From Dermatemys mawii (lineage: Eukaryota; Chordata; Testudines; Dermatemydidae), in NCBI GenBank assembly GCA_007922305.1, contig ML677333.1, positions 11,537,733-11,601,732 of the forward strand: a stretch of DNA of 64,000 nt. Reading direction: 5' to 3'. This document shows, piece by piece, positions 12,075-23,045 of this stretch. Below the pieces are notes generated by a model. It ran no database searches. It saw only the letters and a list, made by a program, of their open reading frames with translations, and was not told the DNA's origin. Position numbers and translations under genes: made by a program. Each line of letters opens with the position of its first letter. Position 1 is the stretch's first letter.

Positions 12075-12190
12075 CTCTTAACATAAGTGTAACACAATAC
12101 CCTGGGGTGAGTCATCACTTGTGGGGATTGAACCTGAGTTTTAGATCCAGAGATCCATGACTTTCTGTTGCCTAAAGCTCAGATTCCTTA
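12075..12190 (-). repeat. tRNA-derived SINE-like relic, antisense
   Basis: GTGGGGATTGAACCTGAG is the reverse complement of a Pol III B-box (GGTTCAAAtCC type), followed by TTTTAGATCCAGAG and CCTAAAGC. A similar block lies at 13408-13500 (GAGAGTGAACCTGTGACTTC, GGATCTAAAA, GGGCTAAAAA). Both look like minus-strand copies of an old tRNA-derived SINE; family unknown. Confidence 0.4.
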
Positions 12191-12222
12191 GCTGATTTTT
12201 AAACTTCTATACATGGATTAAG

Positions 12223-12512
12223 CACTAGAGCAGCAGTTCTCAAACATTTTGGTGTGGTGGCCCTTTTTCTCTTCTCTGCGAGCTGCCGCGACCATGTATG
12301 TCTGCCAAAATGCCGACACCGGAAACATGCACTTCGGTGGCTTTTCAGAGGACACTCTGAAGCACACAGCATGTCCACCAAAATGCCGCCGAAAGCAGAA
12401 GCATTCTATTCGGTGGAACTTCAGTGGCACAGGGAACTCGCGAACCCCTGGGAATCGCCCCACGACCCCCCGAGGGGGCGCAACCCCCAGTTTGAGAACC
12501 TCTGCACTAGAG
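12223..12512. mobile_element. hAT-type MITE with perfect 8-bp target duplication
   Basis: The element spans 12231-12504 (274 bp). Its left end CAGCAGTTCTCAAAC and the reverse complement of its right end, CAGAGGTTCTCAAAC, form 15-bp terminal inverted repeats with two mismatches. Both ends are flanked by CACTAGAG (12223-12230 and 12505-12512), a perfect 8-bp target-site duplication, which is the hAT superfamily signature. It has no transposase and so was mobilised in trans. The interior is unusually CpG-rich for this window, and the frames across it on both strands are spurious. Confidence 0.93.
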
Positions 12513-12550
12513 GGAGACACAGTACCAAGCAGCATTAGAATAGGTTACAC

Positions 12551-12856
12551 CAGGGGTAGGCAACTTACAACATGTGTGCCAAAAGGCGGCATGCAAGTTG
12601 ATCTTCAGTGGCACTCACACTACCCGGGTCCTGGCCACTGGTCTGGGGGGCTCTGCATTATAATTTAATTTTAAATGAAGCTTCTTAAACATTTTTAAAA
12701 CCTTATTTAGTTTACATACAACAATAATTTAGTTATATTTTATAGACTTACAGAAAGAGACATTCTAAAAATGTTAAAATGTATTACCGGCATGCGAAAC
12801 CTTAAATTAGAGAGAATAAATGAAGACTCAGCACATGGCTTCTGAAAGGTTGACAA
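12551..12856. mobile_element. Second hAT-like non-autonomous element
   Basis: The left end CAGGGGTAGGCAACTT is a typical hAT terminus, and the right end AAGGTTGACAACTCCT is its decayed inverted partner. The middle is AT-rich with no coding capacity. No clean target duplication survives, perhaps because another element abuts the right end at 12857. Confidence 0.65.
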
Positions 12857-13407
12857 CTCCTATTCACGTAGCTGAAGTTGCATATCTTACGTTGACCCTC
12901 CCCGCTGGGCTACACACTAGAGAAGCTTGTCCCAAGCTTGAAGTACGCTGCATTTCCAGCATCCACGTGGGTCACTACAGCCATTTCTACACTACCAGCT
13001 GGGTTGGTGGGTAGAGATTGATCTATTGGGGATCGATTTATCGCATCACGCCAAGACGCAATAAGTCGATCCCAAAGTCGACACCAGAACTCCAGCTCAC
13101 CAAAAGGCACAAGGCTGTTGACCACTGCCGCCGTGAGGACAGCAGGTAAGTCGACCTAAGATGAGTCGCCTTCAGCTACGCTATTCACGTATCTGAAGTT
13201 GCGTATCTTAGGTTGACCCTCTTTGCTAGAGTAGACCAAGCCAAAAGGCACAAGGCAGAGTCAACGAGGGAGCCCGCTGTTGACCGCTGCCACCGTGAGG
13301 ACAGCAGGTAAGTCAACCTAAGATGCATCGACTTCAGCTATGCTATTCACGTAGCTGAAGTTGTGCATCTTAGGTCGACCCTCACCGCTAGTGTAGACCA
13401 GAGCTAC
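12857..13407. mobile_element. Cluster of palindrome-ended TIR elements with tandem duplication
   Basis: The terminal module TTCACGTAGCTGAAGTTG...ATCTTA.GTTGACC appears three times (about 12862, 13183 and 13347) and again at 36179. Each of the last two is preceded by an inverted match (GTCGACCTAAGATG..TCAGCTACG), giving hairpins with arms of about 30 nt. A left end (TCTACACTACCAGCTGGGTTGG) is seen at 12986. The right half of the element (about 13099-13228: CCAAAAGGCACAAGGC, CCGTGAGGACAGCAGGTAAG, hairpin) is repeated at about 13240-13400. Outer ends read TCTACACTA/TAGTGTAGACC, as expected of a TIR transposon. The superfamily is uncertain; no transposase is present. Confidence 0.7.
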
Positions 13408-13500
13408 ATGTACCCTGACATCCCTGGATACATCATCATCTGTGGAGAGTGAACCTGTGACTTCAGGATCTAAAAACATGAGCTTTAGCAGCTGGGCTAA
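13408..13500 (-). repeat. tRNA-derived SINE-like relic, antisense, second copy
   Basis: CATCATCTGTGGAGAGTGAACCTGTGACTTC followed by GGATCTAAAAACATGAGC resembles the block at 12075-12190, with an antisense B-box-like TGAACCTG core. Confidence 0.4.
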
Positions 13501-14049
13501 AAATCAAAAGTGCTTCCACTAATCCTTCTGAGCATGTTGGAATGAATTTCATGTCAGAGAACCTGAAGAAATAAAGTCTTCAGCTGTATATTGAAACTCC
13601 ATGTTGTTCAGAATTTGAAATTGCATCACTAAAAGCCATTTCAAAAATGTTGCCAGCATCTAGATATGCACGTACTATCATTTTGCACTAACTGTGACAA
13701 AATGCTCACTACTATGGACAACCACAAAAATAGGCAAATGTTAATTGAGCTGAATATTTAGGACGTCTCTTCTTGCAACCAAAACACTTCATTATTTTAG
13801 CAATGCTTAAGACTAAATACAAGACAAATATTAAAATCATTAGTTTATTTTCATTTTTGTCCTAGACTTGCTTCAACAAACTTGATTGATACTGATCCAA
13901 TTAGAGACTGTGTGACATGAATAAGTATTAATAGTGTAGCTGTTTGTCCTCATTCCACAGGCACTCAAAAAATGTCTCAATTGAATTCATTCCTGGCATA
14001 GCTCCTACTGATTCTAGTGGAGTTAGACCAGATTAAATTAAGTTCTTAT
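13501..14049. other. Unassigned AT-rich sequence
   Basis: No gene or recognisable element seen. Confidence 0.35.
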
Positions 14050-14122
14050 GCCCTGATTCAGCAAAGAATTTAAGCACATGCTTAATGTTAAGTATGTGGC
14101 TAAATACATTGCTAAACTGAAA
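14050..14122. repeat. Short palindromic repeat family P1, copy
   Basis: CCCTGATTCAGCAAAGAATTTAAGCACATGCTTAA carries the CAGCAAA...TTAAGCACATGCTTAA core shared with the copies near 15.6, 15.9, 17.1, 23.0, 30.1, 45.9 and 61.5 kb. The core AAGCACATGCTTAA is itself close to a palindrome. Confidence 0.55.
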
Positions 14123-14337
14123 CCTCAGGGTACATCAGACCAATCATTGGTTAACATGAACTTTTGAAACATATCAAACCAGAGATGATAATTATTTGCC
14201 TTGAATCTATCCTTTGGTAATCTATACGCACCAAAAATACTCAAAGTTTGGCAAGCTAGAGGTTGGAAAACATCAGCGAATGTCACACAGTCTGTAATTA
14301 TTCTGTGTTATTATTTCAATGGAAAATGTTCAGCCAG

Positions 14338-14412
14338 CCCTACCTATTATTTTTTGTACAGGGCCTAGCACAAGAGGGTCCCCCATCTTGGATGGGTCCT
14401 TTGTGCAATACC
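14338..14412 (+). repeat. Old LINE-type 3' tail, copy 1
   Basis: TTTTTTGTACAGGGCCTAGCACAAGAGGGTCC followed by GGATGGGTCCTTTGTGCAAT matches the order and orientation of 51575-51640 (GACAGTGCCCAGAACAATGGGG, TTTGGACC, GCTGCCATCATATA). From memory this resembles an ancient amniote LINE/CORE-SINE 3' end. Confidence 0.5.
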
Positions 14413-15574
14413 ATAACAACAAACTGGTTGTGCGTATCATTTTTTTTCCTTTCATTTTCTATTTTCTTGAGAAAGGCACAGTTAAGTGAAGAAAGAAAAG
14501 TCTCCTTCTTTAAAAACACAATTCCAGAGTAATGGTCATTCCAAGTTGAGGATCAGTCCCAGCACCTGGTGTCTGTAATAGTTCATGTACATATCCTTCA
14601 CTGAACTCACATACTTAAATTTTTGTGAACAAACAGTAATATTCTTTATCTGTAGCTAGATCTCATCCAGAATGAGAAAAAAAAATCAGAGAAGGGGTGA
14701 TATTCCTTAGAAACAAAATAACTATAGTTTATAAGCACATAAGTCATTACAAGCTGTTCTTTGTGTTTCCAAAAGAATCACTATTCAAAGGTTCCAATCA
14801 TATATTGAATGTGAATTAGAAGACTGAGAGGAGCCATAAGATAAGAATGTATAATAAGAACAGACTGCTCTTAAACCCTTTCCAATTTAATTACAATCAT
14901 AGTCATGAAAATGGATTATATAGTGCTATTTTCTCTTCCAATTACCATCTTTGTCATAAGAATTAGAAATCCAAAGTTTAATACTTGTCAGTTTTAGTGG
15001 AATCCTATGTAGATCTTTAACCTTTCTACATCTCTGTCATTTTATTGGCTGACTAATTCACTTCCTTTGTGTTTAAATCCTAGCAGCCTGCAGTAATGAA
15101 GTGGAATACATAACCAATCCTAAAACAGCACATTGAAAAGGCCAAAGTAGTTCAGTATTGCATAATCCACATAATAAATCAAACATCACAAATCAGATTC
15201 TCATGAAAAAAGGCTGACAACAGAACATGCTAACATTAATTTATTTCAATACAGATTATGATTTATATGGAGAAAACTAATCTAGTCTTTTTACAATCTT
15301 AATACTTCTTCAACTTTCTAAGACACTGGACTGATTATCAAATTCTTAATTTGGAAATGAGCATTGAAGGGATTTAAATAGTTAATGTTACTACTGCACT
15401 TTGCACTTTTAGGTGCACTTTGCATCTATTCTTGGTCCTTATAAATGCTAAATAACAAGATTATTCTTTTCTATTAGAATGGACAAAAGTGTATTCATGA
15501 AGAATAAACATTAGAAAATAAAGCCAACACTTGCAGTTTTTAATGTCTAAGATTAAGTCAGATAGATAGTTAGA
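14413..15574. other. Unassigned AT-rich sequence
   Basis: No gene or recognisable element seen. Confidence 0.35.
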
Positions 15575-15685
15575 TTCTAATTCAGAAAAGCACTTAAGCA
15601 CATTCTTACATCCATCTCAGTTCAGGAAAACGCTAACTTTAAACATGGTCCTAATGCCCACTGATGTTAATGGCATTTATTAACA
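15575..15685. repeat. Family P1 copy
   Basis: TAATTCAGAAAAGCACTTAAGCACATTCTTAC followed by CTAACTTTAAACATGGTCC and CCACTGATGTTAATGGCA preserves the P1 order of words but has lost the clean fold-back. Confidence 0.45.
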
Positions 15686-15900
15686 TGTTTTATCATCCTT
15701 TGTGAATAAGGTTGCTTTCCTAAATGGGACTGTATGCCCCTACACAACAATGGCCAGATATTGAGATTCTGTCACCCTAGGAACTCAGCACTTGTGAACA
15801 TCTGACAACTGCTATTTAAATGCCTAAACATGTATGCAAATGCCTATGTTAGTCCTGCAGTTCAGGTTAAAATTTTAAATTTCCCCTTTAACATACTTTA

Positions 15901-16022
15901 GTCCCTGATTCTGCAAGCTATTTAAGCATGTACATTACTCTGAGCACATGAGTAATAAATGGGACTACTCACATGCTTAATATTATGCATGCATTTAAAT
16001 ACCTTGCTGAATTAGAGCTTCA
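15901..16022. repeat. Family P1 copy, near-complete fold-back
   Basis: The left arm CCCTGATTCTGCAAGCTATTTAAGCATG and the right arm GCATGCATTTAAATACCTTGCTGAATTAGAG are inverted partners, as are the inner GAGCACATGAGTAATAAAT and GGGACTACTCACATGCTTAA. The whole copy can fold into a hairpin of about 120 nt. It is the best-preserved P1 copy in the window. Confidence 0.65.
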
Positions 16023-16154
16023 GCAAAGTGTTACTCCCTGTACATATAAAGTAGTGCATAGCTGGGCAAATGCAACCAAAAGAAGTCCATAAATATTTGT
16101 TCAGTGTTTGAAATGAATTTATATTGGCCATATTCATACTCCTTTCCTTTTTAA

Positions 16155-16300
16155 AATTAGGAGAGGCAGTGTAGCTCTGCCACTGGTTTGCAGCATGAAT
16201 TTGTACAAGCCACCTCCACATTCTGTGCCTCATTTTCCTCCTCTGTAAAATGGGGATAATGATAGTGATTTCTTTTGTTGAGCACTCAGATCTGTGGCTG
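16155..16300 (+). repeat. MIR (CORE-SINE)
   Basis: GTGTAGCTCTGCCACTGGTTTG, ACAAGCCACCTCC, TGTGCCTCATTTTCCTCCTC and CTGTAAAATGGGGATAATGATAG follow the MIR consensus in order: the variable region before the core, then the core with its well-known GTAAAATGGGGATAAT block. It is a plus-strand relic of an ancient amniote SINE. The minus-strand open frame across it (16012-16308) is chance. Confidence 0.85.
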
Positions 16301-17065
16301 AAAAGCATGGGTAAGAACTAATTCTTTTTTAAGAGATTAATTTTGCTGGAAACTGTGCCTAGGGAGAATTTCAATTTCTCTTCTGTCAATTAAAGCACTT
16401 GTGTAAAATGAAATTTAAATTTATATATGCAAGTAGAAATCTGGAAGTGCAATCAAGGACCAGAAACCCTATCATGTAATTTATATACCTATTCACAACT
16501 AAGAAACAGTTCAAATTTCAAATATCTGAATCACAATCACTATCAGTCCAGCAAGTTAAAAAATAATAGCAAGAAATTAACTGTAAATATTCAAACCAGC
16601 CAAAAAGTCACATTTTGTTTGCAAGAAGCATAAAAAGATGCTAAATTCATTAAATACATTACTGTGAATTATTCACTCATTTCTAACATACAGATTTTTT
16701 AAATCTTTAATCATATAAGTCAATCTCTCAGGTTGTTAATCATTTCTGTTGTTCTCTGAATTCGCTCCAGGTTACTGATACCTTTCAGACACTCAGAACT
16801 GCATGTAATTACTGATAATAACTGGGCCTTCAGCAAGTTTTCATCCCATGTAAACTGCTCATATTCAAGCAAATTTTAATTTAGTTTTCAAGTAAGAGTT
16901 TTATCATGAAGTACTCCGGCTTATGTTTTACTCTAGGTATCTATCATCTATGGCATCCTCCCTCATCCCCTACCTTTTAATTTAATCAACAACAAAAAGG
17001 AGTAATGAAATTTGTCTGGTACATTATAGGTTCTATCCTCTTCAGCATTCTGTCCTCAGACTAGC
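16301..17065. other. Unassigned AT-rich sequence
   Basis: No gene or recognisable element seen. Confidence 0.35.
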
Positions 17066-17168
17066 AAAGTACATAAGAACATGCTTAACTTTAAACACAG
17101 AAGCAGATTTACTGGCTTCATTGGGACTATGCACATGCCTAAAAGTTATGAACATGATGGATCAGGGT
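17066..17168. repeat. Family P1 copy
   Basis: AGAACATGCTTAACTTTAAACAC, GGCTTCATTGGGACTATGCACATGCCTAAAAGTT and GGATCAGGGTCTG follow the P1 layout: arm, centre with CATTGGGACT, inverted arm. Confidence 0.55.
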
Positions 17169-17720
17169 CTGTCTTTCTCTCCTCTTTTCAGAATCTTGTC
17201 CAATTCTACCATGTTTTAAAAAAGTACTTCTGAGTCATTTCCAAATTACTAAAGCTACAAAAACAAAGAGCCACAAAACATAGTAGTTAGATTATCAGTA
17301 AAATATACATATACTTTTGAAGTTAAATATTAAGGTTGAAAAGTTAAGCTCTCAAGAATAAGAAAAAGCAACAAATAAAATTGCCAATAAAAGCTTCATT
17401 TGCCTCCCTTGTATTTTCGTATTAAAATATAGTCTTTAATCACAAGATTGCATGTTATTTTTTCCACAGGACCGCCATCTCATTCAGTGAAAGAAAAGCT
17501 ATCTAATATTTCTTGTCATTGTCTTCATTAAATTAGTAGCTGTGGGCCTTATTTAATGTACACCATCCAAACCCTGCATTGAATACAAAGTTATTAATTC
17601 CTTCCTAGGCATTTCTGTGGTACTCTCACCATAATATCTGGGAGCTTGACAAACTTTAATGAATTTATCTCTGTAATGCTGTGGGGTTGTAGCAGTTCAA
17701 TAGAGATCGGTGAGAGATTG
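17169..17720. other. Unassigned AT-rich sequence
   Basis: No gene or recognisable element seen. Confidence 0.35.
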
Positions 17721-18507
17721 TGTCACTGCCAGCCCTGCAATCCTGGGTGCCTTAAATGCTCTGCTGCTATGGGTCACATCAGAGACACTGACAGGTAGCA
17801 AACAAACTTGCAGTTCTCTGAGTGCTGCTGTGCTGTGCAGACCTGTTTCAGTGCTTTGACCATAGCAGTCTGCCTACAAAACAACAGCCCAACCTTTGTC
17901 TCCACGAGGCTTCATTACCACTTGCAGCGTGACCCAAATACACGCCTCATTCCAAATTTCCCCAAAACCATTCGTTCTGAAATGTCCAGCCCTCCCCTGA
18001 AATACTCAGAGAATTAATAAGGTCAGTTGATCCCTTAAACAGAAACAAGCACATCTTATTGCTTTAACTGGAGTTAACAATCATGTCAATTTAGACGCAG
18101 CATAGGTTGGCTTTAGATAAAAAGTAAAACAGGCTGATTAACCAAAAGTGAGATATTTTAAGTGAATTCAAGCACAAAGGATAAAGACAAAATGGTTACA
18201 AGCAAATAAAAGTAAAATACATGTTCTAGTGACTAAGACTTAACCAAACAAGCTACAGCCTTGGTTCAAGGAAGATTTCTTATCAATCTTTCTCTCTGTC
18301 AGGACCTTGTACAAAAGTACAAAGTACTGATTTCCCCTGTCTTCCTAGGGAAAAAATCCTAAGGAGATCCAGATATATTCAGTGCTCACATATGTATGGT
18401 TCCCTTAGTTCAAGGGCCCATTTTTCTCATCTTGCAAGAGCTCTGACCCCTGGTGTCTGTCAAGTGACAGATGCTAAGATGGCTTCTTTTCTCTCTTTAT
18501 ATCTCTC
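17721..18507. mobile_element. LTR-like family L, copy C, left part
   Basis: It begins TGTCACTGCCAGCCCTGCAATCC, matching the starts of copies A and B, and continues with GACCCAAATACACGCCTC, CCAAATTTCCCCAAAACC and CCAGCCCTCCCCTGAAATAC. An A-rich middle with GGTTACAAG follows. The alignment stops at about 18507, where the 3' tail of a minus-strand CR1 begins. Text after the CR1 (about 20565 onward: GGACTTCCCATCCTCTTGCTGATT) is compatible with the expected continuation (copy A has GAACTTCC...TCCTGCTTGATG), so CR1 probably inserted into this repeat. Confidence 0.5.
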
Positions 18508-20525
18508 CATAAAATATCAGACTTGGATGGGGCCTCAGGAGGTCATCTAGTCCAACTCTCTGCTCAGAGCAGGACCAATCCTCAACTAAATTACCCCAGC
18601 CAGGGCTTTGTCAAGCAAGGCCTTAAAAACCTGTAAGGAAGAAGATTCCACCACCTCCCTAGGTAACCGATTCCAGTGCTTCACCACCCTCCTAGTGAAA
18701 AAAGTTTTCCTAATATCCCCCACTGGAACTTGAGACTATTACTCCTTCTTCTGTCATCTGCTACCACTGAGAACAGTCTAGAGCCATCCTCTTTGGAACC
18801 CCTTTTCAGGTAGTTGAAAGCAGCTATCAAATCCCCCCTCATTCTTCTCCTCTGCAGACTAAATAATCCCAGTTCCCTCAGCCTCTCCTCATAAGTCATG
18901 TGCTCCAGCCCCCTAATCATTTTTGTTGCCCTCCGCTAGACTCTTGCCAATTTTTCCACATCTTTCTAGTAGTGTGGGCCCCAAAACTGGACACAGTACT
19001 CCAGATGAGACCTCACTAATGCCAAATAGAGGGGAGTGATCAGATCCTTCGATCTGCTGGCAATGTTCCTACCTATAGAGCCAAAAATGTCGATAGTCTT
19101 CTTGGTAACAAGGGCACACTGTTGATTCATAGCCAGCTTCTTGTCCACTGGTTTTTAAGGTCCTTTTCTACAGAACTACTGCCGAGCCATTTGATCCCTA
19201 GTCTGTAGCAGTGCATGGGATTCTTCCGAACTAAGTGCAGGATTCTGCACTTGTCCTTGTTGAACCTAATCAGATTTCTTTGGTTCAGTCCTCTAATTTG
19301 TCTAGGTCACTCCAGCTCCAACCCTCCAGAGTTATCTTCCTCTTCCCGCAGCTTAATGTCATCCGTGAACATTCAGATCATTCATGAAGATGTTGAACAA
19401 AACCGGCCCCAGGATCATCCCTTGGGACACACCACTAGATACCAGCTGCCAATTAGACATGGAGTCATTGATCACTACCCGATGAGCCCAATGATCTACC
19501 CAGTTTTCTATCCACCTTACAGTCCATTCATTCAACCCATATGTCTATAACTTGCTAGCAACAATACTGTGGGAGACCATATGAAAATCTTTGCTAAAGT
19601 CACGGAATAACATGTCCACTGCTTTTTCCTCATCAGCGGAGCCAGTTATCTCATAATAGAAGGCAATTTGGTTAATCAGGCATGCCTTTCCCTTCATGAA
19701 TCCATGCTGACTCTTTGTAATCACTTTCCTCTCTTCAAAGTGGTTCAAAATTGATTTCTTGAGGACATGCTCTATGATTTTTCCAGGGACTGAGGTAAGA
19801 CTGACTGGCCTGCAGTTTCCCAGATTCTCCTCCTTCCCTTTTGTAAAGATGGGCACTCCATTAGCCTTTTTCCAGTCTTCTGGGACCTCCCTCATGAGTT
19901 TTCAAATATAATGGCCAATGGCTCTGCAATCATATCAGCCAACTCCTTTAGCACCCTCGGATGCGGCACATCCAGCATCATGGACTTGTGCTCATCCAGC
20001 TTTTCTAAATAGTCCTGAACCACTTCTTTCTCCACATAGGGTTAGTCACTTCCTCCTCATACTGTGCTGCCCAGTGCTATAGTCTGGGAGCTGACCTTGT
20101 TCGTGAAGCCAGAGGCAAAAAGAATCACTGATTACATTAGATTTTTCTACATCCTCTGTCACTAGGTTGCCTCCCCCATTCAGTAAGGGGCCCACACTTT
20201 CCCTGACCTTCTTCTTGTTCCTAACATACCTGTAGAAACCCTTCTGGTTACTCTTAACATCCATAGCTAGCTGCAACTCCAGTTATGATTTGGCCTTCCT
20301 GATTTCACTCCTGCATGCCTGAGCAATATTTTTTATACTCCTCCCTGATCATTTGTCCAGGCTTCCACTTCCTGTAAACTTATTTTTTGTGTTTAAGATC
20401 AGCAAGAATTTCACTGTTAAGCCACAGTGGTCACCTGCCATATTTACTATTCTTTCTACACATCAGGATGGTTTGTTCCTGAAACCTCAATAAGGATTCT
20501 TTAAAGCACAGCCAAACTCATCGTT
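18508..20525 (-). pseudogene. CR1 LINE, 5'-truncated, about 2 kb, minus strand
   Basis: Read on the minus strand, this is the reverse-transcriptase half of a CR1 element plus its 3' end. In order: QKGFYRYVRNKKKVRESVGPLL near 20.2 kb; EDWKKANGVPIF, NCRPVSLTSVPGKIIE, SQHGFMKGK and MLFRDFSKDF at 19.9-19.6 kb; the catalytic box as FTDDIK, from FADD, near 19.35 kb; HLEYCVQFWGPHY at about 18.97 kb; and [21 protein letters not shown] at 18.9-18.85 kb. The non-coding 3' end follows (CAGGAGGTCATCTAGTCC in plus-strand reading) with a decayed tail at 18508. Several frame breaks and stops make it inactive. The 5' boundary is approximate because the upstream text near 20.5 kb departs gradually from what I recall of CR1. 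Confidence 0.93.
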
Positions 20526-20559
20526 TTGTCCCCAGACTCAGGGTGACCTCATGCTGCTC

Positions 20560-21175
20560 TTCCCTTCCCCTGGACTTCCCATCCTCTTGCTGATTCATAT
20601 GTAAATGGAGCTTTCATTGTTTTTGGTTGCATCTTGCTTAATCTCATTGAATACAGGTAGATAACTGCCTTCCCTTTTGTCTAGGTGGAAATCAGTTTCT
20701 CAATGTATTTAAAGAATAATATCAGTGATTATTCAAAATTGCTCATATAGTGTTAATACATATATTGACAATTATATGTATCACTGGTGTCATTAACACT
20801 TTTATAATACAGTAATGTTGCATACAAACAGTGGATTCAATTATTTATCAAGTTCAGACCCTCATTTTTCCAGTCCAGTAAACCATTAAACTATAGTCTC
20901 AGATAAACATCCTTTTCTTCTGAGAAGAGACCTCATGCTGGTGCTGAGTCATTACCTCCTCACCTTGTTCACTTGATGGCTTTGTTTACCTTTTATTTAA
21001 ATACTCCCTTCATCTTCTCTGCCTGATGACCCAGCTGGTCAGACAAACAACTACACATTCCTTTTTCTAGGGCATACTGGGCTTACACGTGGCTTGTCAA
21101 ACACATTTTAAGAGCATAATTCTAGCACATATCCAAAACTCTTTGTATACAACCCATACATACATCATGCAATAA
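20560..21175. mobile_element. Probable right part of LTR-like family L, copy C
   Basis: This follows the CR1 and ends in AT-rich text (CCCATACATACATCATGCAATAATATTA). The link to copy C rests mainly on position and on a short match to copy A at its left edge, so it is tentative. A short TA/ATT-rich simple tract lies at about 21170-21200. Confidence 0.3.
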
Positions 21176-21309
21176 TATTAATTTATTATTATTAATAATA
21201 AATCAATTAAGTATTAGTTTTCCAACAGTGTGCTAAGTATAGTGAGTCTGCCTGACAAGAGTTGATGAGACAGTAATGAACCACCAATGAGTCTTTGTGG
21301 CACAAACAC

Positions 21310-21400
21310 TCCTGTAAGATGAGGAACATTATCCACATTTTACATCTGAACAATGGAGACTCAAACAGTTAAGGCTAACGTTATTTGCTAATTTTTTAAA
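21310..21400 (-). repeat. MIR/CORE-SINE-like relic, antisense
   Basis: ACATTATCCACATTTTACATCTGAACAATGGAGACTCAAACAGTTAAG mirrors the antisense MIR core (ATTATCCCCATTTTACAGATG..GAAACTGAGGC.. GTTAAG). Confidence 0.55.
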
Positions 21401-22450
21401 AAAGTAAAACTGAGGGTTTAGAGCATGCTCAGTACAGAAAGATTCTTCAGAGAATTAAACTGCCAGATACCTGGTTCTAACTCCACTTTTGTTCTACTTA
21501 CTAATGTGGCTGTAGCCTTTGCATTCGTATTCATATTTTGTGTCCTATTTTGACATATTCCAGTGTTTTCCTCTGCAGTGTAAAATTACCAGGATAGAAA
21601 ACATCTATATTTATAGGAACAGTTGACATTAAACTAGAATAGCTTACCCATTTCTTTACTATACACCCCAAATTAGATGAAGAACATGTACCCAGGATGG
21701 GAGAGAAAATGTCAAACAGCTTTCTAGATGCTATTTATTTTGTTTGAGAAATTAGCATAATTTTAGATTCCAGAAGTAGTGATTAATGTAATGAATATGC
21801 AGAATTGCACAGCTACAGTTATAATGCACTCCACTGTAAAATAACCAGGAAAGTGACGGTCCCTATACTGATAGTGACAGCTTTACTGAAAATGAGAAAG
21901 CAGCCCAGATAACAAAAGTCAATCAGAGATAATATATATTTTCCTTTAACAAAGATTCCTTGAGTCCATTTTCATGTAAATGGCACTTTAGTCAAATAGA
22001 TTTCTAAACTGGAAGAGGTTTTTTTTCCTTTCATTTTCTAAGCTGTTAGGTGAAGAATAGAGATAAATAGATTCCTTGTATAGGTTTTTTTCATTTGTTT
22101 GTTTGTTTAATTGTGTTAAATTGTTGTTGCCAAGAGCTGGGGATGAAAATTGAAAAATAAGTACCTTACATTTCTCTGGGTCATTTTCCACTATGGATAT
22201 TTGCATTATGAAATATATAAAGCCAATGGAAGACACATTTGTCACCAGGCATAAAGGTCCCATCCAACATCCATTAGAGTGAGTGGAAAGGCTCCCATTG
22301 TCTTTAGTGGCAGTTAGGGCAGGTCCTAAGAGCTCATGTCTCAAGTCCGTATATTTTATAATAAGCCTGTTGACACTGGAACAGAACATCTGACAATGAA
22401 CCCACCGAACAGTATCACTGACACTGACAACATTTGCTGCTTGCCTTAGG
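21401..22450. other. Unassigned AT-rich sequence
   Basis: No gene or recognisable element seen. The minus-strand frame at 21988-22470 has no domain and runs into the purine tract. Confidence 0.35.
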
Positions 22451-22975
22451 GATGTTCTGGAGGGGTTCAAGGATGGTTATGTGGAAGGTGAAAGGGATAT
22501 CTAGGGGAGGGTTTGAGTGAGGTAGCAGAAATGAACCAGTGGAGGAAGCAGAGGGAAACAACTGCTGGAGAAGAGTTTGTGGAAGAGGTAGGTTTGGGGG
22601 AGTCAGTTGGAGAGGAGAAATGGGAGCGAGTTTGGGGGAAAGCAAGACAGTAGCTGCTGATGAGTAAGATTCTGTGGAGGGTGGAAGAATTACTGTTGAG
22701 GGAGGCCTGGAGGCTGCTGGGGAAGGTGGGCTGGAGAAGGGGATCTGAGTGAGGCAAGAGGGGAGCTCCTGGGAGACAGCCTCTGAGGATAGGGTTCTGG
22801 GGGAGAAAAGGAGTGAGCTGTTACAAAAGGAGAACTAGAGATGGGATTTTGAGACAGGTAAGTCTGGGCGCTGTTGAGAAGGAGGCTTGAGGAGGCAGGA
22901 GGAGTGAGTCGGAGAAGATTGGAGTCAGAAGCAAGGGAGGTGGCTACTGGGGAGAGGGCCTGACTTTAAGCATGG
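22451..22975. repeat. Purine-rich (G/A) tract 2
   Basis: About 0.5 kb of plus-strand GGAGG, GAGAAG and GGGGGAG words. As in the first tract, the skew opens minus-strand proline/serine-rich frames (22415-22645, 22467-22757) that I do not regard as genes. Confidence 0.7.
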
Positions 22976-23045
22976 TTGTAGTCCCTTTGACTTCGGTAGG
23001 GCTACTCAACTGCTTAAAATTAAACATGCACACAAGTCTCCAGGA
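22961..23045. repeat. Family P1 copy
   Basis: CTGACTTTAAGCATGGTTGTAGTCCC, TTGACTTCGGTAGGGCTACTCAACTGCTTAAAATTAAACATGC keeps the P1 centre (AGTCCC.TTGACTTC..AGGGCTACTCA) and both arms in decayed form. Confidence 0.55.

Noticed and set aside
22415..22757. Serine/proline-rich minus-strand frames
   Set aside because: Composition artefacts of the second purine tract.
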